Shown here in pieces: positions 1 to 7,759 of a stretch of DNA of 64,000 bases. The stretch is from Streptococcus oralis. GTDB lineage: Bacteria; Bacillota; Bacilli; Lactobacillales; Streptococcaceae. The number at the start of each line of letters is the position of its first letter. Positions within the stretch are counted from its first letter, which is position 1. The notes beneath the pieces are model-generated. The model did no database searches and was not told where the DNA came from. It worked only from the letters and a program-made list of their open reading frames with translations. Made by a program: the position numbers and the translations under genes. The stretch lies in assembly GCF_003943415.1 (NCBI RefSeq), contig NZ_RJPK01000006.1, positions 59,737 through 123,736 of the forward strand. The letters are read 5' to 3'.

Positions 1-127
1 TCGCTAGATTAATCACCCAAGTCCTATTCTCTCTTTCAAGCATATTTTTTTCTTTAAAAAATTTAGCTAGTCTTGGTAAATTAATTTCATTCTGTTTATT
101 CAAATAAAAATTTGTTAATTTCGCCAT
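1..127 (-). CDS. Partial 5' end of an unknown gene
   Basis: An ATG at 125-127 follows a strong ribosome binding site (AGGAGG, six bases before the start) and opens a frame that runs without a stop to the window edge, giving 42 residues. The visible N-terminus begins MAKLTNFYLNKQ and is rich in Lys, Asn and Glu. I see no signal peptide, membrane segment or known motif and do not recognise the family. It is on the same strand as the TIR gene, but a 638-base AT-rich gap separates them, so co-transcription is doubtful. Confidence is mainly for the existence of the gene. Confidence 0.6.
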   Translation of the reverse strand, partial: MAKLTNFYLNKQNEINLPRLAKFFKEKNMLERENRTWVINLA

Positions 128-765
128 AACATTCCTCCTACATAATATATATCATAAAAACACATACTTTTCAAGTAATTCCTATCTGAAAACTTCTCTC
201 CACACTTTGTACATCTGATATAAAATAATACCTTTGATGAACTATCATAACGAGTAATTTTGTTTAATACCTCTACAAACTAATGTACTCCATAAATTGA
301 AACTACAACGCACTTATCTAATTAAGAAAATATCTAACCTATGATAAAGCAATACTAATAAGTGCTATATTCTGATTTTCAAAGAATATTAATTTATCGT
401 AACTGATTCCTAACTGATTAAATTTCAATAAATTCATATTTCTCTATTTACCATTTATTTTATTTTAGGTAGAAAGGCTATCAAATCAAGGTTTTCAAAT
501 ATCATTACATACCTTTAAAACAACATCTTCTTCACAGAAGTTAAGTAAGGGTTTCAGTACACGTCAATAGACGTCAAAATATTGATTTGAAGCGATTTTT
601 GATTTTTCGAAATTCATTACATTGAGCTACAAATCAATAAAAACTCTACCTTTTACTCTACCTTTTTAGATAAATATATCATTTGGATATTGAAGTTAAA
701 CCCTGCTATCATTTCGATAGCAGGGTTTTTGATTTTTGCATATACAATTCAAAATAGATTCTCAA
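128..765. other. AT-rich gene-free stretch with possible mobile-element debris
   Basis: No convincing gene is present. The segment is very AT-rich. Around 560-580 there is a 7-bp direct repeat ACGTCAA separated by three bases. Around 647-669 the sequence has a repeated CTACCTTTTA-like tract read as TLPFTLPF then stop on the plus strand. Such repetitive tails occur at the end of some phage integrase genes, but that reading is speculative. A hairpin near 699-727 closes the stretch. Confidence 0.35.
699..731. terminator. Hairpin terminator downstream of the TIR gene
   Basis: A 12-bp perfect stem (AACCCTGCTATC with its complement) with a five-base loop is followed on the plus strand by a T run. 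It lies about 35 bases past the TIR stop codon. The T run favours plus-strand transcripts, and on the minus strand the tail is only TTTAAC, so it may work weakly in both directions. Confidence 0.6.
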
Positions 766-2001
766 CTAAAATCTGAAACGGAGCTCCCTCGCAATTTCAT
801 TTTCTCTTTTCTCAATAGCTTTTTCTATATCTTTTATAGTTTTCTCCTTGTTTTTTCGAAATGCTATTTGATCTGGAAAGAGCGAATCATCAATATACAA
901 AATCTCTAATTGAATCAATTTCGCAATTAAGTCTTGCAAGTTTTGACCATCCAACTTCTCTGTTTCAATGACAGATTTCAAAGAAATTCTTTGTTTTTCG
1001 ACTTCTCCACTCCAAGTTTTGAAAAAACTAAATTGAATATTTCGCCAAGTAAATGCATCACAATTAATAACTGCTTGAAATTCATGCTCATCCATTAGAA
1101 GGGCTGATACATCTTGAGGTTTAGCTCTAAAGTTATAAGGCAAGTGAATATTGACAAAAATATCTACAGAAGAGTAGCATAATACTCTTTTAAGATATTT
1201 TTTCAGTAAATTCATTCCAACATTAATTTTATGTGGACTCATTTCTATTTTTATAAAAGGATAATAGAAACCTTCTGTTTCTTCTTCCTTTGGAAGACTA
1301 AACGTTAAAAAGATTCCATAAAAATTCAAGCTGACAGAATCCCTGTTTCTACTAACAATAGAATATTTAACTTGATTTTCTTGTAAAAATTCCTCGGTAG
1401 GATAAAGAAGTCCCGAACAAATCTTATTATAAAGCGTTAGCTCCTCCCCCTCTAAACTCTCAATTATATTAGGTTGAAAATCCTTATACCACGTTACTAC
1501 CTTTACTATTTTAGCAAACTCTTGATTAACATCATCTGTAATCCCAATAGAACTTATTTCTGAAAAGTCAGATTCCGTAAAAGATAACTTATGAGAGTAG
1601 TCAAACTCCGAATTTAAAATAGAGATAATATTATTAAAACTATCAGCAGATTGTAAATCATATCCCTGTAACATTCCCAAGGGATATTTCAAATCAGAAA
1701 CACTCACTTTAAAGCACAGTGGTATAACTCTTATATTTTTAGAATATCCGAAGCCTGCTTCAAAAGATAACCATAAATTATTTATTGAGTTTGGAGTCAC
1801 GAGCAAAAACATAATTCGAGACTCTTCAAGACCACGCTCGATAGTTGACAACCAATTTTTCCCAAATGGTATACTTTCACCATCACTTGAAACAAAAATC
1901 TGAATCGTTCCTCCAGTGTACTCAATGAGCTTATCTTTTAAAGACTTGGCGATTTCTTTATCTAAACTAGAGTGACTGAAAAAAACTGTAGGCTTATTCA
2001 T
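766..2001 (-). CDS. TIR-domain protein, candidate anti-phage NADase effector
   Basis: A 411-residue protein with an N-terminal TIR domain (about residues 4-110). It has the box-1-like VFFSHSSLDK start, a FVSSDGESIPFGKNW segment and WLSFEAGFGY, whose Glu81 sits where bacterial TIR NADases carry the catalytic glutamate. The remaining 300 residues match no family I recognise and end in a charged helix; they could be a sensor. There is no signal peptide or membrane segment, so it is probably cytoplasmic. The start is set by GAGGAAAAGG upstream of ATG. The IS200-type element ends about 30 bases upstream, so the native promoter may have been lost or replaced. The AT-rich composition and island position suggest horizontal acquisition. 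TIR family is well supported; a defence role is inference. Confidence 0.75.
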   Translation of the reverse strand: MNKPTVFFSHSSLDKEIAKSLKDKLIEYTGGTIQIFVSSDGESIPFGKNWLSTIERGLEESRIMFLLVTPNSINNLWLSFEAGFGYSKNIRVIPLCFKVSVSDLKYPLGMLQGYDLQSADSFNNIISILNSEFDYSHKLSFTESDFSEISSIGITDDVNQEFAKIVKVVTWYKDFQPNIIESLEGEELTLYNKICSGLLYPTEEFLQENQVKYSIVSRNRDSVSLNFYGIFLTFSLPKEEETEGFYYPFIKIEMSPHKINVGMNLLKKYLKRVLCYSSVDIFVNIHLPYNFRAKPQDVSALLMDEHEFQAVINCDAFTWRNIQFSFFKTWSGEVEKQRISLKSVIETEKLDGQNLQDLIAKLIQLEILYIDDSLFPDQIAFRKNKEKTIKDIEKAIEKRENEIARELRFRF

Positions 2002-2032
2002 TTAACCTTTTCCTCTCAAAATATAATCATAA

Positions 2033-2805
2033 CCACCCGTCTAACGGGTGGTTTGCACTAGGGCTATAAGCCCAAATTACCAGCCAGCGCCTAAAGACGC
2101 TGGCTTTCACTTTGTTCAAGCCTCATTGCTCTTGACTCGTCACAAATCTCTCAAAGAGGTGTTCGTATTACTTACCACTATCCCTAAAGGGATCCTCATA
2201 TTCTTTTACACTTAATTTATCCAAGGCTATATCCTGCTTTACTCGTTCTCGAATTTTCATACTCGTGAAGAAATCATCCACTGGATAATTTCTTTAATCT
2301 TGAATATATTTCTTAATTGTGGCTTCATTAAGTCCCACTGTACTCACATAATAACCTTCTGCCCAGAAATGCCGATTCCCAAACTTGTATTTGAGGTTGG
2401 CGTGTTTATCAAACATCATGAGTGCACTTTTGCCTTTTAAATAACCCATGAAACTTGAAACACTTATCCTCGGTGGAATACTTACTAACATATGTACATG
2501 ATCAGGCATCAAGTGACCCTCGATAATTTCAACACCTTTATAACTGCACAAACGATGAAATATTTCGCCTAAACTACTTCGATATTGATTATAGATTACT
2601 TTTCGTCTATACTTAGGGGTGAACACAATGTGATACTTACAGTGCCACTTTGTGTGCGATAAACGTGTGCGATAAACTATGTGCCTTTTGCGCTATATTT
2701 TTCTCCTTTCGCCTTACAATTGGCTTGAACACCTTTATTGTATCGCGTTTGGAGTTTTTTTGGTATAACCTTCGACGCGCACCCGCATAGCGGGTGGTTT
2801 ATTTG
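2033..2805 (-). mobile_element. IS200/IS605-family insertion sequence, probably inactive
   Basis: The limits are set by subterminal hairpins: ACCACCCGTCTAACGGGTGG near 2034-2053 on one side and CACCCGCATAGCGGGTG near 2779-2795 on the other, the imperfect palindromes that Y1 transposases bind in this family. As expected for IS200-type elements, no long terminal inverted repeats or target duplication are visible. The only gene is a damaged tnpA. The exact cleavage sites cannot be fixed without an empty-site comparison. The element sits between rpsD and the TIR gene. Confidence 0.75.
2294..2713 (-). pseudogene. tnpA: IS200-type Y1 transposase tnpA, frameshifted and truncated
   Basis: The surviving core (2294-2626) encodes the Y1 HUH transposase fold, with the metal-binding motif PDHVHMLV and the terminal helix region carrying the nucleophile tyrosine. 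Upstream the reading frame continues as SHTKWHCKYHIVFTPKYRR but is broken by a perfect 13-bp tandem duplication (GTGTGCGATAAAC at 2652-2664 and 2665-2677). Beyond the duplication the expected AQKAHSLSHT start is readable in another frame, and its initiation codon appears as ATA behind a good AGGAG site. At the 3' end a TAA interrupts the protein after KKYIQD, although an in-frame family-like tail (IALDKLSVKEYEDPF) follows. Three separate lesions make an active transposase unlikely. Confidence 0.8.
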
Positions 2806-2847
2806 CCTCGCACCTTACGGAGAGAGATGGACTAATAGTCACATAAG

Positions 2848-2876
2848 CAAAAAGCCCACTGTTGTAGGCTTTCTGT
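2848..2876 (-). terminator. rpsD terminator
   Basis: On the minus strand, a stem built on AAAGCC/GGCTTT with a T-rich tail follows the rpsD stop codon by about 20 bases. It lies between rpsD and the IS element. Confidence 0.6.
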
Positions 2877-2892
2877 AAGATATTTCTTAAAA

Positions 2893-3504
2893 TTAAAGCA
2901 TTTTGTTGTAGAATTCAACGACAAGCGCTTCGTTGATTTCTGGGTTGATTTCATCGCGTTCTGGCAAGCGAGTCAATGAACCTTCCAATTTTTCAGCGTC
3001 GAATGATACGAATGCTGGACGTCCAAGAGTAGCTTCTACTGCTTCAAGGATAGCTGGAACTTTCAATGATTTTTCACGAACTGAGATCACTTGACCTGGA
3101 GTTACGCGGTATGATGGGATATCAACGCGTTTTCCGTCAACAAGGATGTGACCGTGGTTTACGAATTGACGAGCTTGACGACGAGTAGTCGCAAGACCAA
3201 GACGGTAAACAACGTTATCCAAACGACGTTCCAAAAGAAGCATGAAGTTGAAACCTAGGATTCCACCTTTGATTTTTGTAGCTTGTACGAACAAGTTACG
3301 GAATTGTTTTTCACCTACACCGTAAGTGAAACGAAGTTTTTGTTTTTCAGCCAATTGCAAACCGTATTCTGACAATTTAGAACGGTTGTTTGGTCCGTGT
3401 TGTCCTGGTACGTAGTTACGACGTGCCAATTCTTTACCTGTACCTGTAAGTGAAAGGCCAAGGCGACGAGCTTGTTTCCAAGATGGTCCTGTATAACGTG
3501 ACAT
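2893..3504 (-). CDS. rpsD: 30S ribosomal protein S4
   Basis: A 203-residue primary 16S rRNA-binding protein that nucleates small-subunit assembly. The sequence begins [21 protein letters not shown] and has the S4 RNA-binding domain at about residues 93-155 ([15 protein letters not shown], then [13 protein letters not shown]). Length is typical for Firmicutes. It lacks the Zn-binding cysteines found in some S4 paralogs. The start codon is preceded by AGGAGG. It is monocistronic, with its own consensus promoter, a long leader and a terminator. In other Firmicutes S4 represses its own synthesis by binding the leader; the leader here is consistent with that but not proven. Confidence 0.98.
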   Translation of the reverse strand: MSRYTGPSWKQARRLGLSLTGTGKELARRNYVPGQHGPNNRSKLSEYGLQLAEKQKLRFTYGVGEKQFRNLFVQATKIKGGILGFNFMLLLERRLDNVVYRLGLATTRRQARQFVNHGHILVDGKRVDIPSYRVTPGQVISVREKSLKVPAILEAVEATLGRPAFVSFDAEKLEGSLTRLPERDEINPEINEALVVEFYNKML

Positions 3505-3657
3505 GTGTATGTCCTCCTGATATAAATAATATTTCGGTGGAAATAGTCACTTAGAAAGCCCTGATTCGTGCAGATGCCCTTCGCCTAAACAGCCAAGGTT
3601 ACTTGTCATAAGACACCTGTTGACGAGCTTCATGCTTTCCTGCTGCTATTTCACACA
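3505..3657 (-). promoter_or_regulatory. Long structured rpsD leader, candidate S4 autoregulatory element
   Basis: About 150 untranslated bases separate the predicted transcription start from the rpsD ribosome binding site, unusually long for this window. The segment is more GC-rich than its surroundings and has several short complementary blocks. S4 leaders that mediate autogenous repression are known in Bacillus. Assignment here rests on position and length only. Confidence 0.45.
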
Positions 3658-3663
3658 AAGGCT

Positions 3664-3692
3664 ATTGTACCATGAAAAGCTAGATTTGTAAA
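3664..3692 (-). promoter_or_regulatory. rpsD promoter
   Basis: Minus strand: -35 TTTACA at 3687-3692, a 17-base spacer and -10 TACAAT at 3664-3669. Near-consensus sigma-A promoter, fitting strong ribosomal-protein expression. Confidence 0.75.
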
Positions 3693-3706
3693 GGGATTTT
3701 ACGCCT

Positions 3707-4741
3707 TTATTTCAAATTGAGGCTGAATGTAAACTTGCTTCCTAAGCCATATTGACTTTCTGCTGTGATTTCGCCACCAAGCTGATGGGCTAGTTCTCGT
3801 GCAATCGCAAGTCCTAATCCATGTCCACCTGTCTTCATATTGCGTGAAGTTTCTACACGATAAAGTCGTTTAAAGATCTTTTCCAAATCCTCAGGAAGGA
3901 TCCCCTGACCCTCGTCTTTCACACTGATTGTCAGCTCTTGTTCTGTTAATTGGGCAAGAACCTCGATTCTGGTTCCTGGTTCTGAATATTTAAAGGCATT
4001 GTTTAACAAATTGACCAGAATACGAGAAAGTTTGTCAGAATGGCTCTTGATTTTCGCCGACTCAGGTGACACTTGAATGTAAACATCTCGCTCCTCTTGT
4101 TCAATCTGGAGTTGAAATTCACTCATTGACTCAATCAGCAATTGATCTAAAAAGACCTCTTCGACTTCTTCATCAGCAGTATCTTGAGGTTGTGTATTGA
4201 GAGTCAAAACATCCAATTCCTCCACTAGCTTGTTTAGACGCTCAGTTTGCCGACCAATCGTGGTTAAGTAGTGGAGCCGTTCCTCTTCCTTAATCACTCC
4301 ATCTAGAATTCCCTCCACAGTAACCTGAATGGAGGTAATGGGAGTTTTAATATCGTGAGAGAGCTGTGCAATCATCATTCTCTTTTCTTGCTCGCTCTCA
4401 TCAAGTGATTGAAAGGTAGCCTGCAAATTGTGGGACATGTCATTAAAAGCCTGGCCCAGCTCTTGAAATTCTAATGGTCCCTTGGTTTCAATTTCTGTGC
4501 TGAAATCCTTGCTGGCTATATCCTGAGCTTGTTTTTTCAAATGTTTCAGAGAAGAGAACACTGGCGACAAAAGAAAGATGCTCACTGCAGCGCCAATGAA
4601 ACTAGCAATCAAGGTCATTCCAACTAGAAAGTAAACTTCACTTTTCTCGATCAACATCCGTTGGACTGCCCAGAAAACGACCAAAATCGTTAGTAGAGTC
4701 GACACTAGATACCCCACTAAAATATAGTTTTTTAATTTCAT
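3707..4741 (-). CDS. hk08: Sensor histidine kinase of TCS08
   Basis: A 344-residue membrane histidine kinase. Two transmembrane helices (about 5-29 and 36-62) leave almost no extracellular loop, so it probably senses within or next to the membrane, like Sae-type or intramembrane-sensing kinases. A HAMP region follows (about 60-115), then the dimerisation helix with phospho-acceptor His129 in SHDIKTPI, and a catalytic ATPase domain with an N box (NLLNNAFKYS), a G1 box (DEGQGI) and a G2 box (GHGLGLAI). It overlaps the response regulator by four bases (ATGA), a typical translational coupling. The position between rpsD and pavB matches pneumococcal TCS08, which is reported to influence pavB and other adhesins. 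Confidence 0.9.
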   Translation of the reverse strand: MKLKNYILVGYLVSTLLTILVVFWAVQRMLIEKSEVYFLVGMTLIASFIGAAVSIFLLSPVFSSLKHLKKQAQDIASKDFSTEIETKGPLEFQELGQAFNDMSHNLQATFQSLDESEQEKRMMIAQLSHDIKTPITSIQVTVEGILDGVIKEEERLHYLTTIGRQTERLNKLVEELDVLTLNTQPQDTADEEVEEVFLDQLLIESMSEFQLQIEQEERDVYIQVSPESAKIKSHSDKLSRILVNLLNNAFKYSEPGTRIEVLAQLTEQELTISVKDEGQGILPEDLEKIFKRLYRVETSRNMKTGGHGLGLAIARELAHQLGGEITAESQYGLGSKFTFSLNLK

Positions 4742-5436
4742 TTTCTACCTCTTGGTCTTTCCATCTTATAGCCCAAACCCCAGACAGTTTTGATAGCAGG
4801 AGCATTTGAATTTGTATACTTGGTCAACTCTTGCCTCAAAGCATGGATATGAACATTGAGTGTATTAGTATCATCCACATAGTCCTCTTGCCATACCTTC
4901 TCGTAAAGTTCCGTCTTTGAAAAGACTCTCTCGGGATTGCTGGCTAATATCCATAGAAGCTCAAAGGATTTTACTGTCAATTCCAAAGGTTGCTCCCCAA
5001 TGCAAACTTCATGAGTCACATGGTTGATTACCAAGTCACCAAACTCGATCTGTTCTGTCTCTCCTCCACGGCTAAGGCGACGCAAGATATTATTCACTCT
5101 TAAAACCAATTCGCGTGGGCTAAAGGGTTTGACTATAAAATCATCTGCCCCCAAACTTAATCCATAAATCTTATCCTGTTCGCTTGTCTTAGCAGTTGTA
5201 AAGAGGAAGGGTTGATCTGGAGCGATATACTGAACTTCACTGATAAAATCATAACCGTCCATATTGGGCATCATGATATCTGTGATAATGAGGTCGATAG
5301 ATTTCTTTCTGAAAAGTTCTAATCCCTCCTTACCATCATGGGCGACCAAAACATCGTAACCTGCCTGTATAAGATAGCGGTTTTGAATATCTAGAATATC
5401 TATCTCATCATCAACCAGCAAAATTGTCTTTTTCAT
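4738..5436 (-). CDS. rr08: OmpR/PhoB-family response regulator of TCS08
   Basis: A 232-residue regulator. The receiver domain (1-120) has the acidic pair D9-D10, phospho-acceptor Asp53 in ITDIMMPNMD, Thr81 and Lys103 in KPFSP. The winged-helix DNA-binding domain (about 130-228) includes LNVHIHALRQEL and the C-terminal VWGLGYKM hairpin. It is the first gene of the rr08-hk08 pair. Only about 20 bases separate it from the hairpin that follows pavB, so either pavB transcripts read through or the promoter lies within that hairpin. A GGAGTG site precedes the ATG. Confidence 0.92.
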   Translation of the reverse strand: MKKTILLVDDEIDILDIQNRYLIQAGYDVLVAHDGKEGLELFRKKSIDLIITDIMMPNMDGYDFISEVQYIAPDQPFLFTTAKTSEQDKIYGLSLGADDFIVKPFSPRELVLRVNNILRRLSRGGETEQIEFGDLVINHVTHEVCIGEQPLELTVKSFELLWILASNPERVFSKTELYEKVWQEDYVDDTNTLNVHIHALRQELTKYTNSNAPAIKTVWGLGYKMERPRGRK

Positions 5437-5458
5437 CTGACACTCCTTCGATAAAAAC

Positions 5459-5489
5459 AGTGTTATACTTGCTTTAGTATAACACTATT
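5459..5489 (-). terminator. Hairpin between pavB and rr08
   Basis: A perfect stem AGTGTTATACT with its complement and a six-base loop, with a GTTTTTA tail on the minus strand. It probably terminates pavB transcripts. Because the stem also contains TATACT and TATAAC boxes next to rr08, it might serve partly as an rr08 promoter or attenuator. Confidence 0.65.
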
Positions 5490-5516
5490 TTCCCTAATGT
5501 TTAAGTGATTTGAATC

Positions 5517-7604
5517 TTAATCTTCTCGTTTGGTTGTCAAACCCAAAAGTCCAACAAGACCTGCCAAGGCTAGACCAAAGATACCAAGTCCAGCTGTAGC
5601 CGTTTTAGCTTCCCCAGTATTGGGTAGCATCGCTTTATCATCTTTTTTCATCATATTAGCCATTGGGCTAGAAGCTGGTTGATCTACTTTCATATCTGAC
5701 ATATGGTGATTTGTACCCATCATACCCTCAGTCGTACCTGTAGAGCCTGTTTCAGAAGGCTTCGTATTCATCTGACCTTGTTGAGATGGTATTGTCGCCA
5801 TTTCTTTTCCACGAAGTTGAATCGTTACTTGACGAGTAGCAATCAGATTGGTCAAATCAGGTTTGCCATCTTTTGCACCATAGACTTTAACAGTAGCTAG
5901 ATACGTATGGGTTCCGTTAGCTCGAAGTTGCTCAAGCAAGGTCTGACCATCTTTGCCAACCGTATTGCCATTCAAATCCACTTCGTAGAAATATTCGCCT
6001 TTAGCCAAGCCTTCAAGTGGCAATAGAGCGGGATTTTTAGCTGTTCCGTTGTCTGACCATGGGGCTTTGTCTGAAGCTTTTAACAAGAGGCGAGTCAACA
6101 TACCATCTCCACCAAAAGCTTCGTATGGAATAACTTGGTTGACGCCAGCCAAGAAAGGTCCAGGAACCTTAGCCTTATCAAGGTAGCTAGCTGGAACATC
6201 AATTATGTCTTTGACATTGTTAACAACAGACTCTTTAACCTGATTTTGTGTGGTTAAGCCATTCAAATTAACAGTCAAATCTTTAGTCGCTACGAGATTA
6301 GTTAAATCAGGCTTGCCGTCTTTTGCACCGTACACCTTGATAGTAGCTTTATAGCTTTGAGTGCCGTTTTGTTTCAAGAGATCAAGCAGCTCTTTATCAG
6401 ATTTGCCTTGGGTGCCAGCCAAGTCTACTTCGTAGAAGTAAAGGCCTTTGCCCAATTTTTCTACTGGTGGGAGAGCGGGATTTTTAGCCGTTCCATTGTC
6501 TGACCATGGAGCCTTATCGGATGCTTTCAAGATAAGACGAGTCAACATGCCGTCACCAGCGAAGAATTCATATGGAATGACTTGATTGACACCAGCTGTG
6601 AAGGGACCAGGGAAGTTAGCCTTGTCCAAGTAAGTAGCTGGGACATCTACTGTGTCTTTGGTGTTGTCAGCCACACCTTTTTGTACTTCAGCTGGAGTGG
6701 TTAAGCCATTCAAATTAACATCCAAATCTTTAGTTGCTACCAGATTAGTTAAGTCAGGTTTGCCGTCTTTTGCACCGTACACCTTGATGGTAGCCTTATA
6801 GCTTTGCGTACCATTTTGTTTCAATAGGTCAAGCAGCTCTTTATCAGATTTTCCTTGAGTACCTGCCAAATCCACTTCGTAGAAGTAAAGACCTTTGCCC
6901 AATTTTTCTACTGGTGGGAGAGCAGGATTTTTAGCTGTTCCGTTATCTGACCATGGAGCCTTATCAGATGCTTTCAAGATAAGGCGAGTCAACATGCCGT
7001 CACCAGCGAAGAATTCATATGGAATGACTTGATTGACACCAGCTGTAAATGGGCCTGGGAAATTGGCTTTGTCAAGGTAGCTAGCCGGAACATCTACTGT
7101 GTCTTTGGTGTTGTCAGCCACACCTTTTTGCACTTCAGCTGGAGTGGTCGCTGGTTGTGCTTCACTGGCTTCACGGTCTTGTCCAGAAACTGTAGACTCA
7201 GAACTTTCCACAGGTTTAACTGCATCTTCTGCTTGTTTTTTAGAGTCAGATTGTGCTTGCACTTCTTCTTTTGGTGCTGCTACTGGCTCTTTAGCAGTTT
7301 CGTCCGCTTTTTCTGAAGAGCTTGTCGTATCCACACTTGCTTTAGGTGTTGGAATAGACTGTTCTGAAGGAAGAGCTACATCGACTGCTTTTTTGAGAAC
7401 CTCTGCTGGTAAGTCGCTCTTTTCACTCACCGAAGCAGCGCCTGGCACGACTTGGGCAGGAGTCGGATTGACGACATCAGCACGTGCAGAACTTGGTTGA
7501 CCGACTAGGACAAAGAAGCCACTAGCCACAACAACTGAAGCAACACCGACACTGAGACGGCGAATAGACCAACGAGTATATCTTTGATTTGGATTGAATT
7601 TCAT
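5517..7604 (-). CDS. pavB: PavB-like SSURE-repeat surface adhesin, LPXTG-anchored
   Basis: A 695-residue cell-wall protein. The N-terminus has a YSIRK-type signal (RWSIRRLSVGVASVVVASGF, residues 11-30). An Ala/Glu/Ser-rich linker covers about 42-150. Three streptococcal surface repeats (SSURE) of 149 residues follow; repeats 1 and 2 are almost identical and repeat 3 is diverged. The tail has a Met/His-rich stretch (MMGTNHHMSDMK) and a sortase motif LPNTG, a hydrophobic helix and a KRED end. SSURE repeats in PavB bind fibronectin and plasminogen in the pneumococcus. The near-identical repeats make copy-number variation likely. The Met/His tail is unusual and might bind metal. The gene lies directly upstream of TCS08, as in the pneumococcus. 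Confidence 0.93.
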   Translation of the reverse strand: MKFNPNQRYTRWSIRRLSVGVASVVVASGFFVLVGQPSSARADVVNPTPAQVVPGAASVSEKSDLPAEVLKKAVDVALPSEQSIPTPKASVDTTSSSEKADETAKEPVAAPKEEVQAQSDSKKQAEDAVKPVESSESTVSGQDREASEAQPATTPAEVQKGVADNTKDTVDVPASYLDKANFPGPFTAGVNQVIPYEFFAGDGMLTRLILKASDKAPWSDNGTAKNPALPPVEKLGKGLYFYEVDLAGTQGKSDKELLDLLKQNGTQSYKATIKVYGAKDGKPDLTNLVATKDLDVNLNGLTTPAEVQKGVADNTKDTVDVPATYLDKANFPGPFTAGVNQVIPYEFFAGDGMLTRLILKASDKAPWSDNGTAKNPALPPVEKLGKGLYFYEVDLAGTQGKSDKELLDLLKQNGTQSYKATIKVYGAKDGKPDLTNLVATKDLTVNLNGLTTQNQVKESVVNNVKDIIDVPASYLDKAKVPGPFLAGVNQVIPYEAFGGDGMLTRLLLKASDKAPWSDNGTAKNPALLPLEGLAKGEYFYEVDLNGNTVGKDGQTLLEQLRANGTHTYLATVKVYGAKDGKPDLTNLIATRQVTIQLRGKEMATIPSQQGQMNTKPSETGSTGTTEGMMGTNHHMSDMKVDQPASSPMANMMKKDDKAMLPNTGEAKTATAGLGIFGLALAGLVGLLGLTTKRED
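5808..7148 (-). repeat. Three tandem 447-bp SSURE repeats inside pavB
   Basis: The landmark GGAGTGGT or its variant recurs at exactly 447-base spacing, giving units near 6702-7148, 6255-6701 and 5808-6254. Units 1 and 2 are nearly identical in DNA, the pattern of recent duplication or gene conversion. Unit 3 has many substitutions. Confidence 0.9.
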
Positions 7605-7641
7605 AGGATTCTCCTTAGAGTTTTCTTTTTTTGATGACTCT

Positions 7642-7699
7642 AGTATAATCTCCTAAAATTAAAAAGGATTAAGAAAAAGTTAAAATTTTTCTTAAATCC
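7642..7699 (-). promoter_or_regulatory. pavB promoter region with a long inverted repeat
   Basis: On the minus strand TATACT at 7642-7647 is the likely -10. Directly upstream, 7666-7699 forms an almost perfect inverted repeat (GGATTAAGAAAAA with its complement, seven-base centre, one extra base). It covers the expected -35, where no good hexamer is present, as expected for an activator-dependent promoter. TCS08 is an obvious candidate regulator, by inference. Confidence 0.5.
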
Positions 7700-7759
7700 C
7701 TCTTATAAAATACTTATATTGACTCGTTAATTATTGGAGAGAGAGTAGCCCTTCCTCTC

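Noticed and set aside
640-672. Phage integrase 3' end
   Set aside because: The repeated CTACCTTTTA tract resembles such tails, but no upstream integrase frame exists on either strand, so it was not called.
5808-7148. CRISPR-like regular repeats
   Set aside because: The regular spacing of 447 bases is that of in-frame SSURE protein repeats, not short repeats with spacers. No CRISPR array was seen in the window.
7099-7500. 133-codon plus-strand frame opposite pavB
   Set aside because: It mirrors the Ala/Ser/Glu-rich linker of pavB and has no start signals; it is a shadow of biased codon use.
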